DNA of 64,000 bases from contig OY821781.1 in the NCBI GenBank assembly GCA_963682175.1, positions 39,507,254 to 39,571,253 on the forward strand, in the 5' to 3' direction. The position numbers were made by a program, and so were the translations under genes. The DNA is from Triglochin maritima. Its lineage: Eukaryota; Streptophyta; Magnoliopsida; Alismatales; Juncaginaceae. Position 1 is the stretch's first letter; each line of letters starts with the position of its first letter. Positions 24,872-37,911 of the stretch are shown here, piece after piece. Under the pieces are notes generated by a model. It searched no databases, had not been told where the DNA came from, and saw only the letters and a list, made by a program, of their open reading frames with translations.

Positions 24872-25158
24872 ATTAGAACATGGCCGGCCAAATATCCGAC
24901 AAGACAAATCTATACTATATCATGATACTAATTAACGCAACCAAAAAAAAAATCTACAAAACGTGCAACTTATTTATACTCATGTAGTAACAGTAGTAGT
25001 CAGCAGAAGTTACGTTTCAAAGGCGACCCCAAATTCTCTCTCCTCTCATTAAACACCCTCTCATGAATCCCGTCCTCCGCCGGTGACCCTAATAAATCCC
25101 TCACGCTCCCCATGCACGTTAACACCAACTCCACTCCCCACTCCACACACTCACTCCA

Positions 25159-26536
25159 ATGGGATACCATCACCACCTTCTCTATCTCTTTCTACTCTCT
25201 CTCATCCCCACCACCCTCTCCCACCTCGACTCCGGCCCCCTCCTTGCCTTCCGCTCTACCGACAACTTGTCTCTGTCGTCGTGGACCCCCTCCACCTCCC
25301 CATGCACCTGGAAAGGGGTCACATGTCGCGGCGGACGGGTGGCACACCTCATTATTCCTTCTCTTTCTATCCACGGTCGACTCCGACCGTTGACCTATCT
25401 TCCGTATCTTCGGCTCCTTAACCTCTCTGGGAATCATATCTCCGGCGGTATACCGGTAGATATAGTGAAGCTTAGTCGTCTCCGTCGGATTGACTTGTCA
25501 AGTAACCAACTTAGTGGTCCCATTCCGGTGGAGCTTGGGCTGGTTAAGAAGTTGGTGACACTTAGACTAGAGGTCAACATGTTGACCGGTGGAATTCCGG
25601 AGTTCGGTTTAAACCGAGGTTTAACCGACTTTAATGTGTCGTTCAACCGTCTCGTGGGGGAGATTCCGGCGTCTCTCTCGGGGTTCCCACTTTCGGCTTT
25701 CACCGGCAATTGGAATCTATACGGACCACCGATCAGAAAGTCAAAGGGTCAACCTAAAGATTTGACCGGTCAACCTAAAGATTGCACCGATGAGTCGGGA
25801 AATGTTGAGAATAATAGACCTTTGGGTTGCTCTGGTGGAGCGAAAAATAAACCCCACAATGGTACATTCAAAATTATCGCCTTGGTTGTGGCGAGTGGCG
25901 TGCTGACGGTGGTGGTGGCGACGACGATGGTGGCGGTTTATTTGATTTACCGAAAGAAAATGCGAAAGACGGTTGACCGAGGAACATTAGAGAGGGCCGG
26001 AGAAGGTGTCGTTATGTTCTTCGAAGGGTGCAAGGCGTTCGCGGTGGAGGAGCTAATGAGAGGATCGGCTGAGATGCTTGGTAGAGGCGTTGTGGGGACA
26101 ACATATAGAGTGGTGATGGAAGGTGATCAGGCTGAGAGAGGAGTGGTGGTGAAGAGGGTTAGAAGGGCCGCAAGGGGGGCGGTGGAGGCGGTGGTGAGGG
26201 AACTCGGAAGGTTGCGGCATCGGAATGTGGTTAGCTTGAGAGCTTGTTATGTCGCCACCGACGAGATTTTGCTCGTTTACGATTACCTCGCAGGCGGTAG
26301 CCTCCATGCTCTTCTTCATGGTAACGTAATTAACAACTTAATTTAGCTCAACTTCAACTTTACATACATACATATAAGTTCGTTTTAGTTCAGCTTGTTT
26401 AATTATATCTTTGTTCTTGAAAATCAGTTTAAACTAATTAACTACAAACTGAACTTGATCAAGAAAATGTATGTGGATTAGCAGTCACCATTCCGAACTT
26501 TATAAATAAATTCGTTCAAAATAGTAGATTTGGATT

Positions 26537-26571
<35 letters not shown>

Positions 26572-27250
26572 TATATATATCATACGCAAAGTTTCCTACT
26601 TTCATATTTCAGGTGACCGAGGACCGGGAAGGACACCATTAGATTGGCCTACACGTCTTAAACTTGCGCTTTCCGCGGCCAATGGCCTCACCTTCCTACA
26701 CTCCACAACCCTAACCAAGCACAAGCTATCCCACCAAAACCTCACCTCCTCCAACATCCTCCTTGATGACGATGGGAATGCTTGCATTGCCGACTTCGGC
26801 CTCCACCACCTCCTTACTCCTCTGACAAGACGAGAATCGATCGCCAGACAAAAGTTCGATGTTTATTGCTTTGGAGTTGTACTATTGGAGATCCTGATGG
26901 GGAGAATTATCGACGAGCGCGAAACAGAATTGAGTAAATGGGTAGAAAGGGTGGTTGAGGAGGAGCAAACGTTAGATGTGTTCGATCTAGAACTCACCGG
27001 CGGAGATAAGGAGGAGATGGTTGCGTTGTGGAAGGTTGCACGAGTGTGCGTGTCGAACGCCTCGTCCGAACGACCAAAGATGGGAATGGTTTCTAAGATG
27101 ATAGAGGACATAACTAAAAGGAGAGGTGAGAGGAGCGCACCGCGGTTGTCGTCCGCCACCACCGACGACTACACTGGCGGATATCAATCTGCTGCTACCA
27201 CCACTACTCTGTCTGGCGGTCGGTCAGACAACCTCGTCGTAGAGTCATGA
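25159..27250 (+). CDS. LRR receptor-like pseudokinase (LRR-III-like)
   Basis: Plasma-membrane receptor-like protein of 599 residues. Exons 25159-26320 and 26613-27250; intron GT-AG with a (TA)n tract at about 26540-26570. Order: signal peptide (1-22), LRR N-cap with the CTWKGVTC motif, about four or five LRRs (LRLLNLSGNHISGGIP, LRRIDLSSNQLSGPIP), membrane segment about 238-263, then kinase fold about 295-570. The domain layout and short ectodomain fit LRR subfamily III, many of which are inactive. Here the beta-3 Lys is kept (VVVKRV, about 330), but the HRD region reads HQNLTSSN (428), lacking both catalytic Asp and Lys. DFG is present (448), and the activation-loop segment with the APE motif is missing: SIARQKFDVYCFG joins directly. 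Signalling would need a partner kinase. Confidence 0.85.
26538..26582. repeat. (TA)n microsatellite in the LRR gene intron
   Basis: A run of TA dinucleotides of about 30 bp followed by interrupted TATATATC repeats, just upstream of the exon 2 acceptor. Confidence 0.9.
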
Positions 27251-27901
27251 TAGATGAATGCTTTGCAAAGTTTTGAGGCAAATGTACACAAATGTGGTTC
27301 TCTACTTACATTCAATCATACATTGCTTGAATGTACGAACAAGAAGCCTAGTATTCATACAAGGATGTATATTATCACGACAAACATGAAAAATGTCATT
27401 TTCTACTGTCGAAACCATCTTGGTATGTGTATGTGTATGTGTATGGAAATTGATTTTGTTTTTTATACTTAAAACCATTCCAAAACACAATAATACAGAT
27501 TTTGATTTATCACCATGATAGCATTGGTTTATACATTAATTACATTATAATAGAGTCAATTCGTCTGAAAATCAATTCTTAGAACCAGTTCCTGATGCCT
27601 TGAGACATAATCATCAAAGTTTTAGGACTTATTTAGAAGTTAAAACTAGTAAGACAGAATGATTTCACGGAAACGTCTACTTCTCATTTTCAAGTCATTT
27701 CCCTTCAAATCATCGATGAAACCATAAAAACATATCGAAAGCCGTCACACCATATTTGCTCCACCAAACACCCTTCAAATGAATAAAAGTAATCGCCTAT
27801 TATTAAGATAAGCAAAAATAGTTACAAGAAAATGTTAACAAAATACACTGAGAACAAACCTGCAAAGTAGAACTAGACCATTTTTACAGTGTCGTATCGA
27901 C
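27251..27901. other. Convergent 3' region between LRR gene and CFM3-like gene
   Basis: About 650 bp between two converging genes. It should hold both 3'UTRs. A short GTGTATGT repeat lies at 27424-27442. No gene seen. Confidence 0.5.
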
Positions 27902-28262
27902 TTAAGGATGCCCATCTTCATCACCACCGTCGTCACTGTCATCACCCATGTCGTATGTTTCAAGATAAGCCTCCTCCCCGTCCTCCTGTAAAACAAATAC
28001 AGTATGCAAGACAGAAATTAGTGGTTTTTTTGGTTCATACAACAAAAAAATGGCCAACAAGGATACAAGAATTTGTACAAACAGATGGGAGAACAGTTGA
28101 TTTCTGAACAAGTAATGTTAATGGTTGGTGTTAATTGTCTTCACTCTTCACTGAGTAGTTAATAATTTGGTCCTCTAACAAACATCCACAATTAATCACG
28201 TAAAATGCAAGCGCATCTATGCTACTTCAATCTAAAATCAACGTCTTGAAATATAAATGTGA

Positions 28263-28342
28263 CTCACCTCGACTTCATTACAACAACAATAACAAAACCT
28301 TTTATCTCAAACTAGTTGGGGTAGGCTCACCTCGACTTCATT
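28263..28342 (-). mobile_element. 5'-truncated Au-like SINE with 17-bp target duplication at an exon/intron border
   Basis: A 46-bp insert (28280-28325) reads on the - strand CCTACCCCAACTAG... and ends in a TTGTTATTGTTGTTGT tail, the 3' end typical of plant Au SINEs. It is flanked by a perfect 17-bp duplication (28263-28279 and 28326-28342) that includes the exon 8 donor GAG|GTGAG, so the donor now exists twice. Confidence 0.8.
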
Positions 28343-31300
28343 GTCAGAAGTAAAAACGTCACCCAATGGTGCATTGCAATCCTTATCATCCATACCTTTC
28401 CGCTCCATTTGTTCCTATGAAAAAGCAAAACATAATTATAAAGGAAAAACAACACAACATTTGATATAAGCAAAGGGCACGCCATATTGAGTTGTTATTG
28501 ATAGGAAGCTAAGAAGAAAGAACCATAAAACCTCGAACTTCATTGCCCCTATCTTTTCCAGCAAATCAGACATGTGATGCTTCAAGGCCTGTGAATTTCC
28601 AAAGGGGCAAGAAACTCTACTTATATCAGCAGCAAATGGCGATATAATAAAAAAATCAAGGTTTTGAAAGTTTGACATTACTTCACGTCTTTGAAGCTCT
28701 ATCGAGCGTGCGAGAGCCTGCCTCCTTGTTAACAAGTTTTTCGGCTTCAGCACAGATGGCCTTTCATAGTTTTTACCACGATAAACAATTATTGTGTGAC
28801 CTTTGGTAGTCTTATCGAGTGACACTAACACTCCGCCACTCTCAGCTTCAAGGGAGATTGCTATGTGCTTAGCTTGCGGGAAGCTCTTCCCTTTGACTAT
28901 AATTTTGACCAGCTCCCTGTACTTCCAGTGCAAATGCATATTCTCCACGGTACCATCAAAGACTCCTCGTCTTCCTGGTTTAACAAAAATATCATAAAAT
29001 CAAACTTGTACCGTCAAAGGTTGTTATGAAAGAAACCTCAACAAAGACTTACCCACAGATAAAAAAGATCTCAGTTTGAGTCCCATCTTGCGATATAAGA
29101 ACCTTTCCTCGTCGGTCATGATTTCTAAGTCATTAGGAAGTTCTGAAGGCTCCAATGATTTTTGCACTTTGGCCAAAGCCTTCTCTGCTTTCCGAAATTT
29201 CTCCTTACCCTTTTAAAGAATAGAAAGTTAACATCAACATTAAATTACCCACCTGAAATATATAGTCAGAAGAGTTCAGAAATAGTGACATACAGTCGCC
29301 ATCTTCTTTTCCATGTATCTAATGAGAGAAGCATGTTTGGCTAAAGCCTCGTCTCTCCTCATCTTCTCCATTTCATCGTCACTTGGTTTGTTTGCCCAGT
29401 GGATCTTTGCTTTGGTAGTTTCTGCCAAAGTACCCGCCAAGAGACGTGATCCGGGAGGCTTCGAGTTTTTAAGAAGCAAATCTGCTGCCCTTTGATGTGC
29501 TTGATCTTCTTCTTCCTGCCTCATATTTTGTAATTTCTCTCTTTCGGAAACCACCTCAGCAATTTTGGGCGTCAAGTAGTCGTTACCCCTATAAAAGACA
29601 ATGAACTCTTTGTTCCTCGAGAGTAAAACACCTCCCGTCAAAACCTGTTCAGTATAAGAAAGGGGGAAACCTGTATAAGAATACTTGAGTTTCTAACGCA
29701 AATGGTTGAGCTCGTCAAAACAGAACAAAAACTATAGGCAATGCCGCAAGGGTAACCGATCAATACAAATATGTTTGAAAAATATCAAGAAACCATAAAA
29801 AAACTCTTCACGTGATAAATATTTAAACAAAACCATGAGGCTTTGTTCCACAAATGTTCAAAAAAGCCCTTGAAAGATATTTTTAAAAATGAATAAAAGT
29901 TCAAAAAAACGTGTTTATATTGTTGTGTGCGATAAGCATTAAAAATTCATGTTAAGCTACAAATTTCAGAAATATATTTTAGTGTAACACCATTTTGATG
30001 GTAGTATGACAAATAACCAACCCCACATGTCAACGATGATTAATAGGTACAACACAATTTTCAAATCCTCTGGATTTTTTGTAAAACAATGGTCATTCTG
30101 TGTAAAATATCATCCACGATGGATACCATAAAATTCTAAATTCCTCAAATGACATGCATACCAAATACTTAGATGGTCATGGAACAATAGATGTGAGCTA
30201 GCTTTAGAACATTAAAAGAATTATAAGCATCAAACCAAAAATGCACTATGAAAGGAGACATGGTAGCATTAAAATAATAGATGTCATTTCCAAATGAAAT
30301 AATCGTCCTGAGATATTGCGTAAAGAAGCTAAAATCGTACCGACAAAAGAAATTATCAGAGATTCTGCACCTTGAGTTCCTCTGCCATTCTCTCGTTGCA
30401 CGTGTTTGGTATGCCACGTTTGATGGCAATTTTCGCAACAAGGCTTTTCTCCCACAATTTCACCATCGCTTTCGCTAGACCCTGGTGCTTTCTGTTTCTT
30501 CCTGAAAGAAAGAAAATATGAAGGGCTGTCACCAAATGGAAGAATCCGTAGCAAACTGGGAAAATAATTGGATGTAGTTTAATAGAATACAATAATCAAA
30601 ATTTAAATGCATACCCACAGCAAAATGAGGAGGCATTCCCCTTGCCAGCGTACGCAAGTAAGTCATTTCCTTATCTCGAAGGCCATGTTTAACCTTGTAA
30701 GGGCGAAGTCGCAGTGGTGGTTTATATTCAGGAACCAGAGATGGAAGCATGTCAGCATCCACAGGGTAAGGTTGACGTCCGGACCAATCAAGAAAACGTG
30801 GCCCCAGTTCGTCAAGCAAAGCGTCAATTTCTGACAAATCTACAGTTTCAGGAGAATTATAAACTCTGACACCTCTTTTTACATTGACTCTAGAATCATT
30901 TGAGGAAGGATGGGTGATAATTTTTGCATCGACAGGTTTGAAATAGGATTTCACACAAGAAAGTTTGTAGCTCATCCCCCTATACAAAACCAAAGAACTT
31001 CCGGACCTCCAAATCACCAGTCCTCCAGTTTTGTGCTGGTTGGCATAAAAGGATGATATTAATAGTAAAAACAGATTATACAAATAGATACAATAAAAAG
31101 AAAGTCGGCGTGTGAAACAAAAATGAACTATATACAGGTAAGCAAGGTAAATAAGCTCAGATAAAGAAAGACTTGCAACAACAAAGTTTAATAGTCCCAG
31201 TTATATATCATAAATATACATAACAAATCATAACAGATATCCATGGACATGGACATGATTTGTGATGATTGTAAGGCATATAAAGGCATGAAATACTTGA

Positions 31301-33532
31301 ACTTGAAACTTAATGCCTTATAAAATAGTACGCTTATCGTAGTAGCACGAAGCACATTCTATTATGTGACAAGAAACGCAATTGTGCAACTATATCCAAG
31401 TTTTCATGAAAATAAACATTTCTGCATTTCCATATTTACTTATGGAAAGCAAACTACACATACACGGAAAAAATAAAGAAAAAGTAAAATCAAATGATTT
31501 AAGATTTTAAAAAGCTAAAAACATAATGTTGTGTCTATGCTATCCCTCATAATCAATATCAAGTCTACAAAGTCTTAAATTTGTTTGAAAGGGAATCTAC
31601 ACAACTATAGCTTTGTTACATTTGTAATTCGTATATTTTGAATATCAAAATGCAGAAATTTTATTCACCTACATAAATCAAATGGATCTTTGGGACAGGC
31701 ATTCTTTAAAAAAACATTGCTTTGTCAAAATTGGCTTCTTAAAGACACTTGCGACACACCGATAGACAACAACAAAAAATATGGAAGAAATCAATAAGGT
31801 CAAGTGCAAAAGAAGAGATATACCGACCTCCAAAATCTCATGCGCCCTCTTCATGTTAATAGCAGGTGGCCCTTCAAACTTCAACTTGACAACCTCTGCT
31901 AGTTTCCATTTCTCTTTTATACTCTCAACAAGGGGTTACGTAACCCCCACAGAACCAACTTTTGTTCTCTCCTTCATCCTCAAAGCAACATTCCTCAACC
32001 TCCGCAACTCCGGCTCGGGGATTGGTCTCTCTGCCAACTCCGTGTTGCTTCTTTCGCGCAATGACTTTCTTTTTGGCACACCACCTTCCCTCACCCATGG
32101 CAGGGCCAGGGTAACAGCAGGTTTCTCCTTGGTGCCGGAATCCAAATTCAAATCCAACAAGCATGCTCTTTCCCTCTCAACCTCGCCGTGTGTTCCACTA
32201 ATCCATCTATTCACTTCATTACCAGAATTGAATTCAAGTTCTTTCAAAGAATCTGAACTCATAGCTCCCTCCACACTTCCTCCATCAAAATGTGAATCTT
32301 CTGATGAGATCCAGGTTTCAGCTCCAGAATTCAAATACTCATCAGAAATCCCCATTTTTCCATTCTCACCCTCGTAATTTATCGTAGGACTCCATCTTTC
32401 GATTTCATTACGAAAATTGGCATTACCGGACTCTTCATTATTAGTATCTAAATCCAATTGAACGTCCTCCGAAGAATTCACAACATTTCTTCTCACAACG
32501 TTCCGGTCACTAAATCCTAATCCTTGTGATGAAATTGGAGTTTCAACTCCACAATCCAAATTTGCATTCCTCACCTTCTCTCCTCTAACCCAAGGATCTT
32601 TCCTAACCACTTCTCTAGTAACATCGACATTCTCATTCTTACCGAAATCCGAATTCTCCAATCCATTAGCCATTTCAACTCCTAAATTCGGACATACACC
32701 TCCAATTTGCCCCTCCACACGACCTCTACAACTGAAATCCCCATTCCTAGCACCAAAGCCCCCACTTTTACCAGACAAAACAATACTTCCACCACCAACA
32801 TCTCGACTAAAAGATTCGCCTTTTCACTCTCCCTCTTCACCTTCAAGATCCAAACCAACATGTCTCTCCTTCACTCCCCTAACCCAAGGAGCTCTCCTGA
32901 CCACTTCTTCCTCACCATCATCACCACTCACATCCTTCTTAACTCCAAATCTCTCTGACCCAATTCCAATTTCGCAAACCGAATCAAAATGGGCACCTCC
33001 AATTCTCCCCTCCCCACCACCCAAAACACCTCCACCATCAACAATTTGACGAAAAGAGCCGTCTTTTTGCTGTTCCTTTCGGCCTTCGAAATCCAAATCT
33101 TCACCCCTCCTCTTCCCTTCTCCACTCGAAGGAGCTCTCCTAACCACTTCCCCACCACTTCCCTCCTTCTCCAACCCAAATCTCTCCGACCCAATTCCAA
33201 TTCCACCTCCCAAACCCAAATGGGCACCTCCAATTCCACTAAAAGTCCCATCTTTCACCTCTTCTATTCCACCACCATCGAAATTTTGAGTAAAGGCCTC
33301 ACCTTTCTGGTCCTCCCAAGGGTAATTCTTCCTCGGGGACGCGATTCGGGTCGACCAACGCTTGATGGTTTGCTGGTAGAAATTGGGTCGAGGTTTCCTC
33401 TTCTTCTTCTTCTTCGTCTTCTTGGTGTTGTTGTCTGGGGTTTGTTGTGGAGAAGAGTGTGGTTGGGAGTGGGAGGAAGAAGAGTTTGGAGAAGTGGATG
33501 GAATTGGAAGGGAAAGACGTGGATTTTTGGTG

Positions 33533-33539
33533 GGTTTTG

Positions 33540-33570
<31 letters not shown>

Positions 33571-33572
33571 TT
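33533..33572. repeat. (TTTTG)n/(TTTTTG)n repeat inside the CFM3-like N-terminus
   Basis: Short TTTTG and TTTTTG units on the + strand encode a KTKTKTKQNKTKPTK stretch near the predicted N-terminus on the - strand. Confidence 0.85.
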
Positions 33573-33591
33573 GGGAGTTTAAGGATGTCAT

Positions 33592-34938
33592 GAGATTTTT
33601 TTGTTTGATTTTTGTTGGGTTGTGTGGGCTTAATGAGCCGTTATGTTGGGACCAAGTATTTTTTTGGGAGGAAAAAAAACCAACAGCAAAATCTTTAATG
33701 TCAAACTAATTAGAGTAAAATAGAAATAAAATTCAACGCGTATCATGGTTCCGACACATGAATTGAAAAAAAAACTATTTAGTATTAATAGACCATATAT
33801 AAACATTTAAACCCTTAAAAAGAAAGAGAAGAAGATCTTAACCATGAGATTTAAACTTGAAGGCTATTTCTACTGTTCTATTTGGTACAATAGTTGGATC
33901 TTTTTAATGATCAAGTTATAATTGGGCACACTTAAATATGAGAAACCGATCGATCTTGTTGATGAATAGGTTATGATTGTGCACACGTAAATAAGATAAA
34001 TAGGTCGTGTCAGGTTGACTCGCTTAAAACAGATGTGGGTATGTTTCGAGTTTTGATCGTTAGGTTTAGACTGAACATAACCATCATAGTACAAAGTACA
34101 AACACACACCGACCTATTTATGGATGCACATTGGTCTAAATAAATCCCCATGAGAAACAACGAAGATACACGCACATTCACACGCGCAAGCATATATCTA
34201 TAGATACGCTAACACAAACACGAACAATCACCCACGAAAATCGTGGAGATAACACACCAATCACATCTCACTTGGTAGAAATTTAATAAGATGTGGATGG
34301 GCAAAGGATTTAATCGGAGACAATACAGAAAGGTATTGAAAAAATATAGCAATCACACAAACTATCATTCTTTAATTACATAAAAGAGATGACTTATTCA
34401 CAGTAAATTACATTTCTCCGTGCAATATTTGTTGGCTGACCTCAAAAATAGTCTACTTTAAAACCAAATAAAAAGAATTAATAGTAATATCATTGCACAC
34501 TTAAACAACCAAATGGATACAACTTGACATAACTGACATAGGTGTTTCAGTAGCTCGTACAATGGATTATTACGAAGACCGACGACTGGTGAAGAAAAAT
34601 AGTGATGCACTTGATGCTCGTAATATCTGCATCAACTTGGCATAAGTAGTTGGCTATCTGGGTCATATAAAGGTTCCGGTAAAACTGTCTCCATATCGAC
34701 TGCCATCCGTGTACCACCATTAATCTCGTCTCCAGAATTGCAGTACTGAAAGGAAATTTAGGTTATCAATCAGGGAAATTGGTAGCTGAAGAATAAATTC
34801 TTCAAAAGATTATTCGATGGTTGAAAAAATAAACTTTTCAAAAGATAATCAAATTTGTTTAGCGCCAAATATACTTAATGGAAATCAGAATGAGAAATGA
34901 TTCCTTTTAAACAATTGCATTAGAGTACCTGCAGAAGA
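33592..34938. other. Region between CFM3-like start and SCD1 stop
   Basis: Holds the CFM3-like promoter and the SCD1 3'UTR. The SCD1 stop is followed by CTTCTGCAG|GTACTC, and an acceptor-like TTTCAG lies at about 34750, so a 3'UTR intron is likely. Downstream of it an open stretch of about 40 codons (34640-34745, - strand) ends in a stop. Nothing else recognised. Confidence 0.45.
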
Positions 34939-37880
34939 CTAGATCTTTATAGTTGCTTCCCATAGTCGCAGAAGACCATTCCGACCACCACTGCAAATTC
35001 TTTTTCTATCCAGATCAGAAACCACACAGCGTACCTGATGCAATTAAAAAGTCAAACAAAACCATGCAAGTTTTAGAGAACAATCTAAACATAGAACAAA
35101 TCAAATCTCGTGACGTTAACATGATGTTTCTAGGCCACATTAACAGGTAGTAAAATGTGATTTCATGCCAAACCTTTCAGAACTAGAAAACCATCTTATA
35201 TTTCTAGGCCATCTAAAAGTAAACTACAGCACATACTATGATGTTTAGTACATGTTGAGTAACTAAATGCAGAAACATAAATATACAGAAAATATACCAT
35301 GGCAACAGTTCTTTGAGGAGTTCGGTATAGCTGCCATCCAGTTGTCTTAGATCCTGTGTTTGAGAAACCACCAAACCTTTCTTGAGGACGTTGGAAGAGT
35401 GACATGGAATTGTCAGCAGCCCCAATTCCAAGCCAGTGTTCGCCAGCATTGATGGACAGAATAGGAGCGGAGTGAATTGTCACGTTCTTTACACATCTTA
35501 CACTACCTGAAACAAAGGCATCAATAAACTGTATGTTGGCATCTCAGCAGCTAATTTTAGCTAGTTTGCCGCAACTGCATTGGAAAATAGTGTATGAATC
35601 ATGTAAATAAACTTAAACGAGTACTTTCAAGGAACTCTAACATGCAAAACCTAATACACCTACAACACTTCAAAATTTGACCCGATTCAGTTGAAGTGGA
35701 TAAAGATAAATCCATCGTGCTAATCACATCCAAAATGGTTTGAATCAGAGAAAAGCTCCCTCTTGAGACAGTAAATGTGAAGTTCTAATACCAATGACTA
35801 TGCTCCTTGCTGATTTCCAAGTTACAGTATGGAGATCTGATCACCAACTTTAAACTCGAACGGCAATAAGAAGAAAAACCCACTTTTCCATTATCTTTTA
35901 GACGGTTAAGAAATCAGTATAATGTACGGAATATTATGCTCGCCCCTCACTGTATATGGACCTAATTGTCTCGCAGCATTCTGAACCCAGCTCACATACC
36001 GCTCAATGGGTGAACAACCCAACCCACCAAACATAATACAACCTCAAGTGATGCACTAATGCAGTGCCAACATCAACGTGCAAAACCTCCCCCGTCAGAA
36101 TAAATTGACGGGAAGTATGACATGCACAAATGTTTAATAGATTTGCGGAACGTAAAAACGACATGAAGGATAAACAGGAGCATCTTACCATCCTGATTTT
36201 CCCAAAATCGAAGAAGTCCATCAACTGACCCTGGAATAACAAGTAAAAAATATTATATAGTATATCAAAATTTTCTGAAACCTCCAGACTATCAAATATC
36301 TTTTAAAAGAAAAATTATCCATTTGAAGAGTTATGAGGTGTACCGGTTATTATTCCTTTATCTGCCGTGGAATATTCTACACATAATATTGGGCCGGCAT
36401 GACACGCTAGGACGGCATCACAAGTTCCACGAGAAACAGACCACACTCTTGCCGTCCAATCATCACTTCCAGTAAGCAAAGTGTCCCCAACCATCCTTAT
36501 GGACCTACACCAAGACTTCATTGTATAAAAGATGAAATAATAAGAAAACTAGGACACAAAATAAGATTCATCTCTCATGATTACCTGATCCATTTTGTGT
36601 GTCCATTGAGCTTATGCATTTGTCTACCTGCACGAATATCCCAAACATTGGCCACCCTAGAAATAGAAGCATAAAAGGTCAAGTATGAGCACCATAAATT
36701 GATTGCTGGACATGATTGAGTATTGAGTTGATAATTTTGCATACGCATCTCTTCCAGCGGCAGCTAAAATTCCTGTAGCATCGTCATATTCCATGCACAA
36801 GACAGCACTCGAGCATCGACCGACAGTTGCTACACATGTATCTGTCCTGACATCCCACATCTTTACTGTACCATCATGAGAAGCCGTAAGGACGCGCTCT
36901 CCAGACAACATCCGCACACAATTGACCTACATATGCACAATAAGCGAGCAGACATCAGTGTTGTTGCCATTACCTATATCTTTTACCCTAGGAACCTAAG
37001 AAGACAAATGATTAGAGTTGCCGAGACACTATTAATCATCGCGTAATTGAAGCTTGAGTCTTTCAAATATCAAGATGATGAACATGAAGAAAAGGGCAGA
37101 CAAGTGAGAATTTCAACATCATCTTAGCATCAAACCAACCGTAAGCATTCATTTGACAGATTTTAGGGCGGGGAGCTATTAATACTACCGATAATATCTG
37201 CAATAACAAATTAGCAAGACGTTCAAGAATATCAAGACTTGGTGTGAGATGCTTAGGATGCCATTCAAGGTCATAACCTTGAAGTTCCTAACTGATTAGC
37301 CGCAAGGGGTCTGTTTTGGAATCACATTTAAATAATCAGATTTTCTAAAATACAACCAAATCTAAGAATTAATTCCCACAATGTAACCTAGCCTTAGTAT
37401 GAAGATTTTAGGTTTTAATGTCAATTATAAATCACAATCGAGTCTTGATTTCTTGGGAATCAAAATCAGATTATCAAAATGAAAATCCAAACAGATCTTA
37501 AGAGTTAGGTAGAGGAGTTTATATCAATGGCCTGAATTGAAATAAATTATAAAAGAGAGCTGCTAAGAGATGAATTTTCAGATTGTCAAGTCATTCTTAA
37601 TTTAGAAATAAAGTAATCAACCAACTAACAGAAAATCTTAGAATCTCATCAAACTATTAATTTATTAGACAATATAAGCAGCATACCGGTGCTTCATGGC
37701 CCTTAAGTTCTTCAAGATGTTGAAAAGTCTGTTTGTCCCAAACTATAACCGAGTGATCATCAGAACCTGAAACTATTTTGCCACGGTCTGAGCTGATTGC
37801 TCGGACAGGCCTGTAAAAAAATCAACTAGTTATGGCAAATTAAAATCACTGTCATGCTCAAGAAAAAAATTTAAAGACCC

Positions 37881-37911
<31 letters not shown>

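Larger units (their letters stand above)
27902..33591 (-). pseudogene. CFM3: CFM3-like CRM-domain organelle splicing factor with two in-frame stops
   Basis: CRM-domain proteins bind group II introns and assist their splicing in plastids and mitochondria. Exons: 33591-31828, 31035-30615, 30501-30371, 29644-29294, 29209-29053, 28974-28682, 28588-28532, 28414-28331, 27985-27902. All join in phase (about 1113 codons). Three CRM domains are visible: end of exon 1 into exon 2 (TGGLVIWRSGSSLVLYRG), exons 2-4 (TGGVLLSRNKEFIVFYRG), exons 5-6 ([18 protein letters not shown]); each keeps a GxxG-type loop. Three CRM domains plus a long acidic tail match CFM3 better than CAF1/2 or CFM2. Exon 1 has TGA at 32826-32824 and TAA at 31938-31936, the second inside CRM1, with conserved reading frame on both sides. 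Either the gene is dead or these are base errors; all splice sites look intact. Confidence 0.8.

Noticed and set aside
31936..31938. Treating the stop at 31938 as an intron donor (ACGTAACC contains GTAACC)
   Set aside because: The next codons in the same frame continue the conserved CRM domain, so splicing there would delete conserved sequence.
32707..33582. Long + strand ORFs opposite CFM3-like exon 1
   Set aside because: Antisense shadows of a Gly/Glu/Arg-rich coding exon; no family resemblance.
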